Assembly: GCA_049487715.1 (NCBI GenBank)
Contig: CP150568.1
Span: 558,001-622,000 of the forward strand
Source of the DNA: Pycnococcus provasolii
Lineage: Eukaryota; Chlorophyta; Pseudoscourfieldiophyceae; Pseudoscourfieldiales
DNA: 64,000 nucleotides
Direction: 5' to 3'
Shown here: positions 48,221 through 56,889 of the stretch, piece by piece
Position numbering within the stretch: position 1 is the stretch's first letter
How the letters are laid out: every line of letters starts with the position of its first letter
Program-made: the position numbers and the translations under genes
The notes under the pieces: model-generated
The model's input: only the letters and a program-made list of their open reading frames with translations
The model's database searches: none
What the model was told of the DNA's origin: nothing

Positions 48221-49270
48221 ATGCCCTCCGCCGTGCACGTCCGCATACACAAGGTGCACGCAGAAGTAGGGAGCGAGGGTGGGGCAGGCGCGCACGGGTT
48301 CCCCGACGCCGCGCAGGTGTTCCTGCTCGCGTCCAGAGGGCCGGCCAGCGACCCGGCGCTCTTCATGGACGTCACGAACCCGATACCTGCAAGCCAAGTC
48401 ACCGCGACGACGACGCCAGCCGTACTGGAAGAAACCTTGCAGCTGCAGTGGGGCGACGACGCGCAGCGAGGGGGAGGCACGCAGATCGTCGCGATGCTGG
48501 ACGCCGCGGGGGATGGCGTCGGTGGCGACGACGACGACGACGAGGAACTCGCCACGGCCATTATCCACGACGACGACGTTCGAGACATACGCGACGACGC
48601 CGCGTCGTACGCACTCGCGCCGAGGTGGATACGACTCAAGGCGACGTCCGCCAGAAATGTCGACGTGCGCGTGGAACTCTCGGTGGAAGTCGTCGTGGAA
48701 AAACCGACGACTGTGCGTCAAGAAAACTTTGCGGCGCAAAGAACAACGACGACACCCTCCTCCTCCTCCTCCGCCCTCCCTCTGCCCGACGGGTCAAACG
48801 CCGTGCGCTGCGCCTTGCCAAACGCCGCAAGCATATCTCGCGAAGACGCGTGCAAGGCTGCCAGCCTTGCCGATACCACGCTGCTGAAGCGCATTCTTCA
48901 GACGCATCCTGACGCGGCCACCGCCACCTACGGAACGCGCGCGGAAACGGCACTGCACGCCGCAAGTCGACACGGCGCCGCCGAGGGCGCGCGCGTGCTC
49001 CTCGAGTCGGGTGCACAAATCGAAGCGCTCGACGCAGACGGCCGAACTGCTCTTCACATAGCCGCCCTCGCAGGCCACGACGACGTCGCCGCCGTCCTGC
49101 TAACTGCAATCGCCTCTGCCAACCACGATGCTGCGGTGAGACGCGCGGACCTAAGCGGATTTGCACCGATCGAGTACGCCGTGGCGAATGGCACGTGCGC
49201 CGATGCATTCCGTAGCGTGTGCGGACAGGCGGCGTGGGACGACGTCGTATCGAACCTTGCAGCATTGTAA
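48221..49270 (+). CDS. Ankyrin-repeat protein
   Basis: 349 aa. The C-terminal part (about 205-330) has three to four ankyrin repeats, best seen in ETALHAASRHGAAEGARVLLESGAQIEALDADGRTALHIAALAGH (read as two 33-residue units) and SGFAPIEYAVANG. The N-terminal 165 residues have alternating hydrophobic residues and an acidic insert (about 95-125). The spacing is loosely C2-like (VRIHKVHAEVG, then WIRLKATSARNVDVRVELSVEVVV), but I do not call it. The stop codon is part of TGTAA (49266-49270). The partner is unknown. Confidence 0.7.
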   Translation: MPSAVHVRIHKVHAEVGSEGGAGAHGFPDAAQVFLLASRGPASDPALFMDVTNPIPASQVTATTTPAVLEETLQLQWGDDAQRGGGTQIVAMLDAAGDGVGGDDDDDEELATAIIHDDDVRDIRDDAASYALAPRWIRLKATSARNVDVRVELSVEVVVEKPTTVRQENFAAQRTTTTPSSSSSALPLPDGSNAVRCALPNAASISREDACKAASLADTTLLKRILQTHPDAATATYGTRAETALHAASRHGAAEGARVLLESGAQIEALDADGRTALHIAALAGHDDVAAVLLTAIASANHDAAVRRADLSGFAPIEYAVANGTCADAFRSVCGQAAWDDVVSNLAAL

Positions 49271-49315
49271 ACAAACACCAGGTGTCAGGACTCGTTTTAG
49301 TATGGTACCGTAGTG

Positions 49316-49391
49316 ACTCACGTGAGTGGTGTGAATGCACGACCTGGTTGGACGAAGTGAACTCCATTACATTACTGAGTGAGCAATCTTA
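49316..49391 (-). repeat. Dispersed 3'-flank element, copy B
   Basis: In minus-strand sense it begins directly after the EFHB stop codon and reads ctcactcagtaatg, then cgtccaacc, then gtgcattcacaccactcac. It includes TGTAA (49367-49371). It is homologous to copies A (44641-44740) and C (53470-53556). Confidence 0.6.
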
Positions 49392-49393
49392 GT

Positions 49394-50833
49394 TTAGAAC
49401 AACATGGACGCCTTGCACTCGCGGAATGCAACAATCGAGCATGTCTCCGCACTTTTGCCGTCCAACTGCGCCGCCGCGTCGAAGACGGCGTCGAAGTCGT
49501 CGATACCGGCAAGCGCGCCGACAGTCTCCATGAGATCCTTGATCTCTTCCCTGGACCGCTGCGCCATGAAGTCGACGTCTGTGACGCCGCGGTCGGCGGC
49601 GCTCGACGGGTACAGCAGAGACGCGGCGTCTGGCTCGTCGCCGTAGTTCTGGTCATCTGCAACGCTCTTCACCGTCGGCCCTGGGATGTCGAGGCGGATC
49701 GTCGGCGTGCCGAACGAGTGGTCGGGGAACACCGACACGTTGCGCAGGCCAGGCCTGACGCTCTTGCCGAGGTCCACGTCCGGCAGCTGCTCCTCCTCGC
49801 TGTACATGCCGTTCATCAGCCTTCGTGCGCCCCACTCCGCGAAGCGGCGCGAGGGAACGCCGTACGTGTGGTCCTCCGGCAGGCTCCTCTCGCCGTACCC
49901 GAGCTTTTTCGTCTCGCCTAGCCGCTCAGCCTCCTTGAGGCGGTGCTGCTCGTGCGCCTTGACCACCACCGACGGGCGCGCATCCAAGTCGAGGTCGAGG
50001 CTAGGGTTGATGGCCTTCGCCACGCCGTTGCGCACGGGGTTCTTCTCCTTGAACCCGAACGTGTTCACCTTCAAGTTGATGCCACTTCCCTCCCAGTCGT
50101 ACCCGCGCGTTCGCTGCTCGCCCGGCGCGTAGTCGTGGTGCGTGCGAATGTACATGCGGTGCACATCCTCCGTCTCCGGCTCGGTGGAGTCGACAGGGTA
50201 GATGAGCCCTTTTGCCGCGGGGTGCTTCGCGAGCTCCGTCGCGCCGACGGCGTTTCCGAAAGGCGCCTCGCCCGTTTCCAGCGCCTCTGGCAGCTTGTGC
50301 CCGCGGTTCAGCGACTTGCCGAGCGGTTCGCGCTTGTTTGACGCGTAGATGTCCTCTCGGCGCTCCTTAGCCCACTCCTTGAGCTCGGACTTCTCGACCG
50401 TTTGGATCACCTCCGCGACGCTCTCGCTAGACACCGTCTTGACGCCGTACGGTCCGTCGAGCAGCGGCTTGTCGTCCGCCAGTCCGAAGTGCTTGACAAT
50501 GGCCCCTGGCACGTGCGCCGTGCTCTGCCTGTACTTTTTGATTTCCGGCGGGGTGGACGGCCGCTTGGCGAAGTCGACCTGCTCCAAGGCCTGCTTCGCG
50601 CCCTCATCTTCCAAGGAGGTTACGACGCCCGCCTAAGTTGAAAAACAAAAGATTGCATTTCGTGTTGAGTGTGTGTGTGTGTGTGAGAAATGTGAGTATG
50701 CGTTTAGCGTTTCGACGAGACGTTGCGTCGTGCGGGCACAAGCGTGGCACTTCGAGGCGCAACTTACCGGCGTTATGTACGGCGACGTGTCAAGCATCGT
50801 CGCCTTGTTGCCGAGGTGCGTGGAGCCGAGCAT
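49394..50833 (-). CDS. EFHB: EFHB/CFAP21-like flagellar protein, two exons
   Basis: Exon 1 is 50833-50768 (22 codons, starting MLGSTHLGNKATML) and exon 2 is 50632-49394, together 434 aa. Splicing in phase 0 supplies the start ATG; the frame of exon 2 alone has none near its beginning. Conserved EFHB blocks include KHFGLADDKPLLDGPYGVKT, YDWEGSGINLKVNTFGFKEK, LPEDHTYGVPSRRFAEWGAR, DHSFGTPTIRLDIPGP and DDQNYGDEPDAASLLYPS. The last 60 residues (REEIKDLMETVGALAG...) correspond to the EF-hand-like end, without clear calcium-ligand loops. In other algae and animals this protein is a microtubule inner protein of the flagellar B-tubule. Together with the dynein it indicates a flagellate. Confidence 0.85.
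50633..50767 (-). other. 135-bp GT-AG intron of the EFHB-like gene
   Basis: In minus-strand sense the donor is acgccg|gtaagttgc and the acceptor ttcaacttag|gcggg. The intron is flanked by coding DNA on both sides and joins codons in phase 0. It contains a (gt)-rich stretch in the complementary orientation at about 50672-50686. Confidence 0.88.
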
Positions 50834-52319
50834 GGTTGCCAGTGACTGACACCTACACGGTTGTTGTGTCCGTCTACGATAGTGTCGTGCGCGTATTGCC
50901 GAGAAGGGGGTTGCAACAAGGGGGAAAGGCGAGGGCGAGGGAGGGAGGCAGGGAGGGACCGGGGCGGAGAGGAGAACCACCGGCAGACCGGAGGGGTGGA
51001 CGGGACGGTTCGCTCGAGCTCTGCTTGGGGGCAGTTCGCATTTCCTCCTTGGCCCTTGGCCCTGCCCTTTGCTTTCCGCGTCTCCAATTCTCCATGTCGC
51101 AAACAGAACAGTCTCCCCTTCGCTCGGACCTCCCTCCAGGCTCCAGTGCACCACCTAAAGGGGGTGGTTTCGTCGCTCATTTTCTCAGGCTTGTTGGCCT
51201 CGTCCTGCACCCCACGCAACACCCCACGGGAATGCATGTATGGCAATATGGCATCCCCATCCCCTCTCGTAGTACTGGTCGGAGTCGCCGGTCGCGTCGC
51301 TCATCTGTCTGTCTGTCTGTCTGTAAGGTAAGAACTAGACCACCCTTCCTTCCTTCTCTTCCTCGTCCTCGTCCTCGTCCTCTTTCTCGTCCTCGTCCTC
51401 GTCCTCTTTGTTTCCCGTTGAACAGCCAAACACAGACGCTTGCTTAGAGAGCTCTCCTCCTCTCTTCTTTTCTTTTCTTCTCGGCCTCCCTTCGCTCGCC
51501 GTCTCTGCGTCTCTGCGTCTCAGCCTTCAGTTCTCTCTTCCTCCTTTTCGCCATTTTATTCGTGCGAGTTCGGGCTGTCGGGGTTCGATGATGTCTGAAT
51601 TTTTCGATTGGCGAAGCCATGCGCAACGCTGGTCCCACGGCACGCACCCACGTACCTGTACGTCGACCGACTGACCGCTTTCCCAGTTCAAACGGAAACA
51701 AAATCAAACTGCAGTTCAAATCCCAAGACTTTGGATCGAGTAGACTCAGATGAACCCCGACCTTCCAACCTTCAAAAGAAGATGGCGTAACCCTAACCCT
51801 AATCTTCGGATCGTCCCACTGGTATGGTTCGCTGGCGCGGGTGCCGTCCCCCCCTCCTCACCTCCCTCCCTCCCTCCAGCCCTCCAGCCCTTCGAGCTCG
51901 TTGGATTGACGCGCCCGCGCGATCCCACCGCGCCTCACCCGCCCGCTCACTCGCCGAGCACACAGAAGCGAACAAAAGAGAGAGACAACAGGAAGACTGG
52001 GCAAATCTTGTCCTGCAAGACAAAACGCTACGGCTGGCCAGCGAACGAACAGGCAGTGGCTGCGTGTCCGCGTGGCCGCTGAGGCACGGCAACGACGACG
52101 TCCACCGCAGTGGGTGCAAGGGCGGCGGCGGTGGCGTTTGCGAACGCACGTGACTTTGGCTCAGCCTCGCCAACGGCCTCAGCACACTCGCCCACCAGGC
52201 TTCTCATCGGTGCTCAGCCTGTGTCGATACAGGCGAGGTACGACGAGGACGAGCTCGACTCACAAAGCAAGCGCAAGACAGGCGCGCCGTTCTACGTCCT
52301 GCTCGCGGGAGGGCGCAGC
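50834..52319. other. Long upstream region, low-complexity, start of transporter gene uncertain
   Basis: There is no certain gene between the EFHB start and the transporter ATG. Simple repeats are ctgt (about 51306-51325), ctcgtc/ctcttt (about 51355-51410), a cctccctccctcc tract (about 51855-51875) and a telomere-like ccctaaccctaa (51790-51800). A plus-strand frame with an ATG (51094) ends at a good donor (ctgtaag|gtaaga at 51327/51328). It could be a 5' exon of the transporter joined at 52233, but this is only a possibility. Confidence 0.4.
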
Positions 52320-53330
52320 ATGAACTTCACAACAGCATTCCTGATCGTCGCGTGGTACGCAAGCAACATCGGCGTGCTCCTGCTCAACAAGTACCTGCTG
52401 AGCGTCTATGGGTTCAAGTATCCCGTCTTTCTCACGCTGTGTCACATGGTGGCCTGCACGTTGCTAGGCGTTGCGCTCAACTACAGCAACATCGTGCCCT
52501 GCCAACGCGTCTCAACAGCCTCGCAGCTGCGAAAGATTGGGCTTCTTGCGTTCGTCTTCTGCTGCAGCATCGTCTGCGGCAATATCTCGCTGCGGTATCT
52601 TCCCGTGTCTTTCAACCAGGCGATCGGGTCGACGGGGCCCTTCTTCACCGCCGTTATGGCGTACATAATCTCCGCCAAGAGCGAGTCGCGCGAGACGTAC
52701 CTGTCTCTCGTGCCGGTGGTGATTGGCATCGTCGTCGCGTCGGGCGCCGAGCCCCTGTTCGACTTGACAGGGTTTATCGCATGCGTCAGCGCAACCGCGG
52801 CGCGTGCGCTCAAGTCCGTGCTTCAGGATAAGCTGCTCAGCAGCGACACGGAAAAGCTAAACTCAGTCTCGCTTCTGCTGTACATGGCACCCATGGCATG
52901 CGTGCTACTCATCGTCGCGGCGCACTTTCTCGAGCCTGGCATTTACTCCATCGCGTACCATAAAATGTCCAAGTCGCCAGACTTTGTTCTATTCTTGGCC
53001 CTTAACTGCTTCACGGCGTACTTCGTCAACGTCACGAACTTCTTGGTTACAAAGCACACGTCAGCTCTGACGCTTCAGGTGCTGGGCAATGCCAAGGGCA
53101 TCGTCGCGACGATCGTCAGTATCTTGGTGTTTCAAAATCCTGTCACGGCGACGGGCATGGCGGGATACAGCATCACAATTTTTGGATGCATCTTGTACAA
53201 CGAGGCGAGGAAACGCGAGAAAAACAAGGTGAGGCGGAGCGGCATGCAAACGACGTTAGGAGGGGGCGATGGAGGCGGCGGCGGCGACTTGGAACTTGGC
53301 ACGAAGAGTGCTTCTCTTGGTAGTCGATAG
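52320..53330 (+). CDS. Nucleotide-sugar / triose-phosphate-type transporter, UUAT-like
   Basis: 336 aa from the ATG at 52320. The frame is open upstream to a stop at 52080-52082 without an ATG, so a short N-terminal exon cannot be excluded. About ten membrane helices are present. Signature blocks are [84 protein letters not shown] and [19 protein letters not shown]. They match the plant UUAT group (Golgi UDP-uronic-acid transporters) better than the plastid phosphate translocators. The last 40 residues are a Gly-rich cytosolic tail. The predicted role is Golgi supply of nucleotide sugars for polysaccharide synthesis; substrate specificity is inferred only. TGTAA at 53364-53368. Confidence 0.85.
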   Translation: MNFTTAFLIVAWYASNIGVLLLNKYLLSVYGFKYPVFLTLCHMVACTLLGVALNYSNIVPCQRVSTASQLRKIGLLAFVFCCSIVCGNISLRYLPVSFNQAIGSTGPFFTAVMAYIISAKSESRETYLSLVPVVIGIVVASGAEPLFDLTGFIACVSATAARALKSVLQDKLLSSDTEKLNSVSLLLYMAPMACVLLIVAAHFLEPGIYSIAYHKMSKSPDFVLFLALNCFTAYFVNVTNFLVTKHTSALTLQVLGNAKGIVATIVSILVFQNPVTATGMAGYSITIFGCILYNEARKREKNKVRRSGMQTTLGGGDGGGGGDLELGTKSASLGSR

Positions 53331-53469
53331 TTCCCCTCCTCGCTCCACATCTTTATGATTGACTGTAAAAAGCAAAACGCAAAGTTGAATTTAACACCGC
53401 AAATCGAAGAAACTGCATTGTTCTGCACAGCGTTTGACGCGTTCCCTTGTGCGCGCGTGACTGTTAGCT

Positions 53470-53556
53470 GATTGGTGAATGTGAGTGGTGGTGTAAATGG
53501 ACTACCGCTGGATGAAGTGACGACTCAAGTTCCAAGTTACTGAATGTGCAACCTTA
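53470..53556 (-). repeat. Dispersed 3'-flank element, copy C
   Basis: In minus-strand sense it begins about 43 nt after the stop of the glycine-rich gene and reads cattcagtaac, then cttcatccagcgg, then gtccatttacaccacc. It has the same order and spacing as copies A and B. It lies in the convergent gap between the transporter and the glycine-rich gene. Confidence 0.65.
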
Positions 53557-53598
53557 ACCTTAGGTTGACGAAATAGATACTGTGGGCAGCCAGGGCAG

Positions 53599-54150
53599 TC
53601 ATGGTCGGTCGTCGTCGTCGCCGTCGTCGTCGTTGCTGTTGCCGAACACTCTGCGGCGACTTCGTTGACGTCTTCGCCTTGCAGCCGTCGCGCTGTCACT
53701 GTCACGGTCGTCGTTGTCTTCTGCAAGCACATCCATCGTGCGCATCCACGGGTTCAATGCCGTCAGCGACGCGAATAAGTTGGTTCGGCCTGGTTTACGC
53801 TTCAGCTGCGAGCTCTTTCCGTCAAACTCGTAGGCTCGTCCCGTGCCATATCCATACCCGTAGCCGATGCCAACACCGCACCCCGCGCCGACTCCAAATC
53901 CGAGGTGAAGTCCGACGGGTATGCCAACTCCCATGGCGCCCGTGACGCCAAGTCCAATCCCGGCACCACATCCGATACCCATAGCTAGTGCCGGCCCCAT
54001 GGGTCCGAACCGCTTCGACTTGACGGTAGGCAGCTCAACGGTAGGCATCTTAGGCTTGAGGCTGTCCGCGTTCCACGAACCGTACGCGGAAGTGTTTTTC
54101 GCTTTGGCAGAGTCCGCGCTCTTCGGACCTGGGATAGATATACTGCTCAT
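53599..54150 (-). CDS. Glycine-rich membrane-type protein, TGD5-like in style
   Basis: 183 aa. The centre (about 47-105) is a Gly/Ala/Val-rich stretch of repeats such as GIGCGAGIGLGVTGA and GVGAGCGVGIGYGYGYG, able to form a hydrophobic hairpin. It resembles small glycine-rich plastid-envelope proteins such as land-plant TGD5, which helps lipid import from the ER. The first 40 residues are soluble and the last 60 are acidic then Arg-rich (RRRRQRSRRRVFGN). Composition alone does not prove the relation. It converges on the transporter gene. Confidence 0.5.
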   Translation of the reverse strand: MSSISIPGPKSADSAKAKNTSAYGSWNADSLKPKMPTVELPTVKSKRFGPMGPALAMGIGCGAGIGLGVTGAMGVGIPVGLHLGFGVGAGCGVGIGYGYGYGTGRAYEFDGKSSQLKRKPGRTNLFASLTALNPWMRTMDVLAEDNDDRDSDSATAARRRRQRSRRRVFGNSNDDDGDDDDRP

Positions 54151-54589
54151 GCGCCGGTGTTGGAACGAAAGCAGAACGGGAGCGTGCGTGCCAAGGTTCG
54201 TGCGTTAGCGTTCGGCGAGTGCACGCCCGACAACAAGGCAGCAGTGCGCGCCTTTTTGGAGGTCCAAAAAAAGGGCGTTGGTGGTGGTGGTGGTGGTGGT
54301 GGTCGTCGTCGGCGGGAGAGGATAAAGGGAAAAAGGGAAGGCTGCCAGCTCACCAGCATTTGGCGCTGAGAAAGAATATTCGGGGTTCCGTGTTTCGTAT
54401 TCCGCGCTCGCCGATGATGATTCGGGGTTCGGAACCGGTATCCCAAGCCATCGGGGCTCCTTCCAGCCTTCCTCTCCCTCGTCTCGCCAACCGTGTAACG
54501 CCAACCTAACGCCAACCCATCTCTCCATTTCCAGTGGCGTTTGTCGTGCTCCTACGCGCTACGCACACACACACTCACCCAACACAGCC
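54151..54589. other. Divergent intergenic region with GGT repeat
   Basis: Between the glycine-rich gene (-) and the small spliced gene (+). It contains a ggtggt microsatellite at about 54280-54305. Short open frames are caused by it. Nothing else was recognised. Confidence 0.45.
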
Positions 54590-54927
54590 ATGTCGCACAA
54601 CAACGTAAGCCAGCCTCCTCTTCTTCTTTCGGCACATTGACGCGTGAAGAAACAATGCAACTAACAAGAAAATCAATACACCACAACACAACAACACAGA
54701 GCCGGTGGGGACCGCCGAACGAGAAGAACCCGCTCGGGTGCGGATGGGGCGACTACGTGCCCTGCAACACCACGCACGAGGGACACGTCGACCTGTCAAA
54801 AACGTGGGAGGCGCGCGGGGAGGAGAAGGACAGCAAGTACCGACCCAGGGTGGCGGATTTGGCGCCGCGTCCTGCAGGATGGAAGTCATCGGCGACGAAC
54901 ACGCAGATGCCTCCCATTAATAAATAA
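54590..54927 (+). CDS. Small conserved-looking protein, two exons, unknown function
   Basis: Exon 1 (54590-54604) encodes MSHNN and exon 2 (54700-54927) continues SRWGPPNEKNPLGCGWGDYV, giving 80 aa. The intron (54605-54699) has donor gtaagc and acceptor aacacag and keeps phase 0. The peptide is rich in Trp, Pro, Gly and Asn, and has no membrane segment. Its short, aromatic, ordered-looking stretches (WGPPNEKNPLGCGWGDY...) recall small microtubule-inner or ciliary proteins, but I cannot name a family. An ATG at position 1 of exon 1 is the only start. Confidence 0.6.
54605..54699 (+). other. 95-bp GT-AG intron of the small gene
   Basis: Donor aacaac|gtaagc, acceptor acaacacag|agccgg. The A-rich interior (acaca/acaac runs) differs from the flanking exons. 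Confidence 0.8.
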
Positions 54928-55007
54928 GAAAAGTCCGAGACAACAAAAACCAACGAGCAAGGAAAAACAAAAACAATGTATTCGTGTTGTTACATCACAT
55001 AAAATGT

Positions 55008-56195
55008 TCACATAAACTCGCTGAGGCCTTTCTCCCTCTCCATCTCCTCCAACAAAGCCTCACCCTCCGCCTCTTCCTTGGAGAGCAACGGCAGACCCGC
55101 GCTCTTGCGCTTCAAGTTGACGCGGTGCCAGTCGGACTTCAAGTGAGCCTTCAGCTCGTCGCGGCTCTGAAAGGTCACCCCGGGCGCGGTGGCTGACGTC
55201 AGACCACCACCACCACCACCTGCAGGCTTGGGAGGTGCAGCCACGGACGGCGGTGGTGCCGGCGCCGAAACAATCTGTACCGGCGCATCCAGTGCAGCCA
55301 CCGTCGAAGGCGGAGGTGGCACAGGCAAATGCGCCCTCTCCATCATGCGTGCCAAGCCCGACCTCTGCGCAGGTGGTGGTCCACCGCCACCAATCTCGTC
55401 GCCCTGCTCGTGCACGCTCAGCTCGAGCACCTCGATCGTCCACCCGTTTTCTCGACACGTGGCGTCAATGCGTCGAAACTCGCTCGGGTCAATTTCCCAA
55501 ATAACCGCACCCCCGGCGGCTGGCACGGGCGAAGTCGCCGTGCTTGCTGGCTTTGCGGACGCTCCGTCACTCGCATTGTCGCCGAGCGTGAGCGCGGATA
55601 AACTAGCGACAAGCTCCGCAGACTGACTCCGTTCTGAGCTCTTCGTCGATCCTTTGATTTTCACGCGCATTTTCGCACGCTCGATGCGCACTCCTTTGTT
55701 CTGCAGCAGCGGCAAAGCCACCTGCAGAGCCTGCAGCTTTGCCGCCTTCGTGACGTCCACGTTGAAGTGCGCGTCTCTCAGGCTCTGCTCGACGACGGCA
55801 AACGGGTACGGCCTGTTGGTGTCCGGGTTGACTGTTTTCGAGCATAGGACGGTGCAGATGTCTCTGAACAGAGACGTCTGCTTCGAAGCGCGTTCCTTGT
55901 CAGAAACTTGGTACTCTCCACTTTTCAAAATCATCAGGCAGACCGCCTCCTGGTCGTCCGTTCCAAACGCCGCCTTGATATCGTCGAGCGGTGCGAAGAT
56001 GCCCTTGGATATGTTGGTGTACACGTACTTGGACTGCAGCACCTCGTCGACGTCCGTCTCAGCACCCGAGCGGTACGCCATGACTGTGTTTTTGTAGCAC
56101 GCGACTTCGAACCTGAAGCCCGCCTTCTTCATGCGCACGACGGCGATGTTCGTGTGACGTTTCTGGCCCACCGGCTCGCCGCGACCCGTCGGCAT
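55008..56195 (-). CDS. SBDS: SBDS / Sdo1 ribosome-maturation factor with C-terminal zinc-finger-like tail
   Basis: 395 aa. The first 250 residues cover the SBDS domains: the FYSH domain (TNIAVVRMKKAGFRFEVACYKN, then DVDEVLQSKYVYTNISKG), the helical linker domain (CTVLCSKTVNPDTNRPYPFAVVEQSL) and a domain III with WEIDPSEFRRIDATCRENGW. With EFL1 it removes eIF6 from pre-60S subunits. Residues about 265-345 are a Pro/Ala/Gly linker. The last 50 residues (FQSRDELKAHLKSDWHRVNLKRK, then SAGLPLLSKEEAEG) match the U1-type zinc-finger tail found on plant SBDS and in REI1/ZNF622, but the usual metal-binding cysteine pair is missing. It is transcribed divergently from the SMCHD1-like gene, with 256 bp between starts. 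TGTAA (minus) at 54990-54994. Confidence 0.93.
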   Translation of the reverse strand: MPTGRGEPVGQKRHTNIAVVRMKKAGFRFEVACYKNTVMAYRSGAETDVDEVLQSKYVYTNISKGIFAPLDDIKAAFGTDDQEAVCLMILKSGEYQVSDKERASKQTSLFRDICTVLCSKTVNPDTNRPYPFAVVEQSLRDAHFNVDVTKAAKLQALQVALPLLQNKGVRIERAKMRVKIKGSTKSSERSQSAELVASLSALTLGDNASDGASAKPASTATSPVPAAGGAVIWEIDPSEFRRIDATCRENGWTIEVLELSVHEQGDEIGGGGPPPAQRSGLARMMERAHLPVPPPPSTVAALDAPVQIVSAPAPPPSVAAPPKPAGGGGGGLTSATAPGVTFQSRDELKAHLKSDWHRVNLKRKSAGLPLLSKEEAEGEALLEEMEREKGLSEFM

Positions 56196-56451
56196 CGGGC
56201 GTGGGTGGCGGAGTGGGGATGGCGGCGGCGGCGACAGACAAAGAAGAGGGGTTAGAAGAATTGGGGTTTTGTTTCGGAATCAGTAAGGCGGAAAGGTGGT
56301 TTAGGGGGGGGGGGGGGGGGGGGCCTGCTTCGCCCCCCCAAGCCAAGCAGGCTTGTTCCCTCCCCTCACCTCCCTCCCCTCTGCTTTTTCCCGAAAGTTA
56401 AACCAGAGGATTGGCCCACACAACATTTATTCCCTCCTTTTCCGTTGGCGC
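56196..56451. promoter_or_regulatory. Divergent promoter with G20 homopolymer
   Basis: The short intergenic space between the SBDS and SMCHD1-like starts contains an uninterrupted run of 20 G at 56304-56323. A c-rich stretch follows, then a pyrimidine-rich ccctcccctc tract at about 56356-56380. Such a G run could form a G-quadruplex or be a length-variable site. Confidence 0.75.
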
Positions 56452-56529
56452 ATGCCACGCACCGTGCAGACGGCGCGCAAGTCTACAGGGGGAAAGGCGC
56501 CATCCAAGCTTGCACTCAACGCCGCGAAG
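56452..56529 (+). other. Histone H3 tail-like N-terminus of the SMCHD1-like protein
   Basis: After the initiator Met (followed by Pro, so probably removed) the residues read P-R-T-V, then QTARKSTGGKAP, then S-K. They align without gaps to H3 1-18 with 15 identities; differences are A1P, K4V and R17S. H3 Q5-P16 is identical, including K9, S10, T11 and K14. After one gap, LALNAAK parallels the H3 LATKAARK stretch. The codons also read like an H3 gene start. Confidence 0.85.
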
Positions 56530-56849
56530 AACAACAGCAAAGTGCCCAAGAAAACTACGAGGCAGTCTGGCGGGAGACAGCAAAAACTTAGGCTGAAGCG
56601 CGTGAACGCGGACGCGCTGCTCTCATCCTCGGAAGACGAAGGAGACGACGACGCAGAAGACAACCTGCAGCAGCAGGAAGAAGAAGAAGAAGAAGAAGGA
56701 CAAGAACAAGAGGAGGGAGCAAGACAGCCAAGTCCTCTTCTCAGCAGCATGGATGACCTTTCGGCGGAGGCTGCGGCTGCTGCAGCAGCCGCTGCAGTCG
56801 CTGCAGACTCAAACCTCCGCACTCCTGCTGCGACGACGAAACAACCAAC

Positions 56850-56889
<40 letters not shown>

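Noticed and set aside
50638-51447. 269-codon plus-strand frame upstream of the transporter
   Set aside because: It overlaps the EFHB first exon and intron in antisense and consists of Pro/Arg/Ser low complexity. Only the part from 51094 with a donor site is mentioned as a possible exon.
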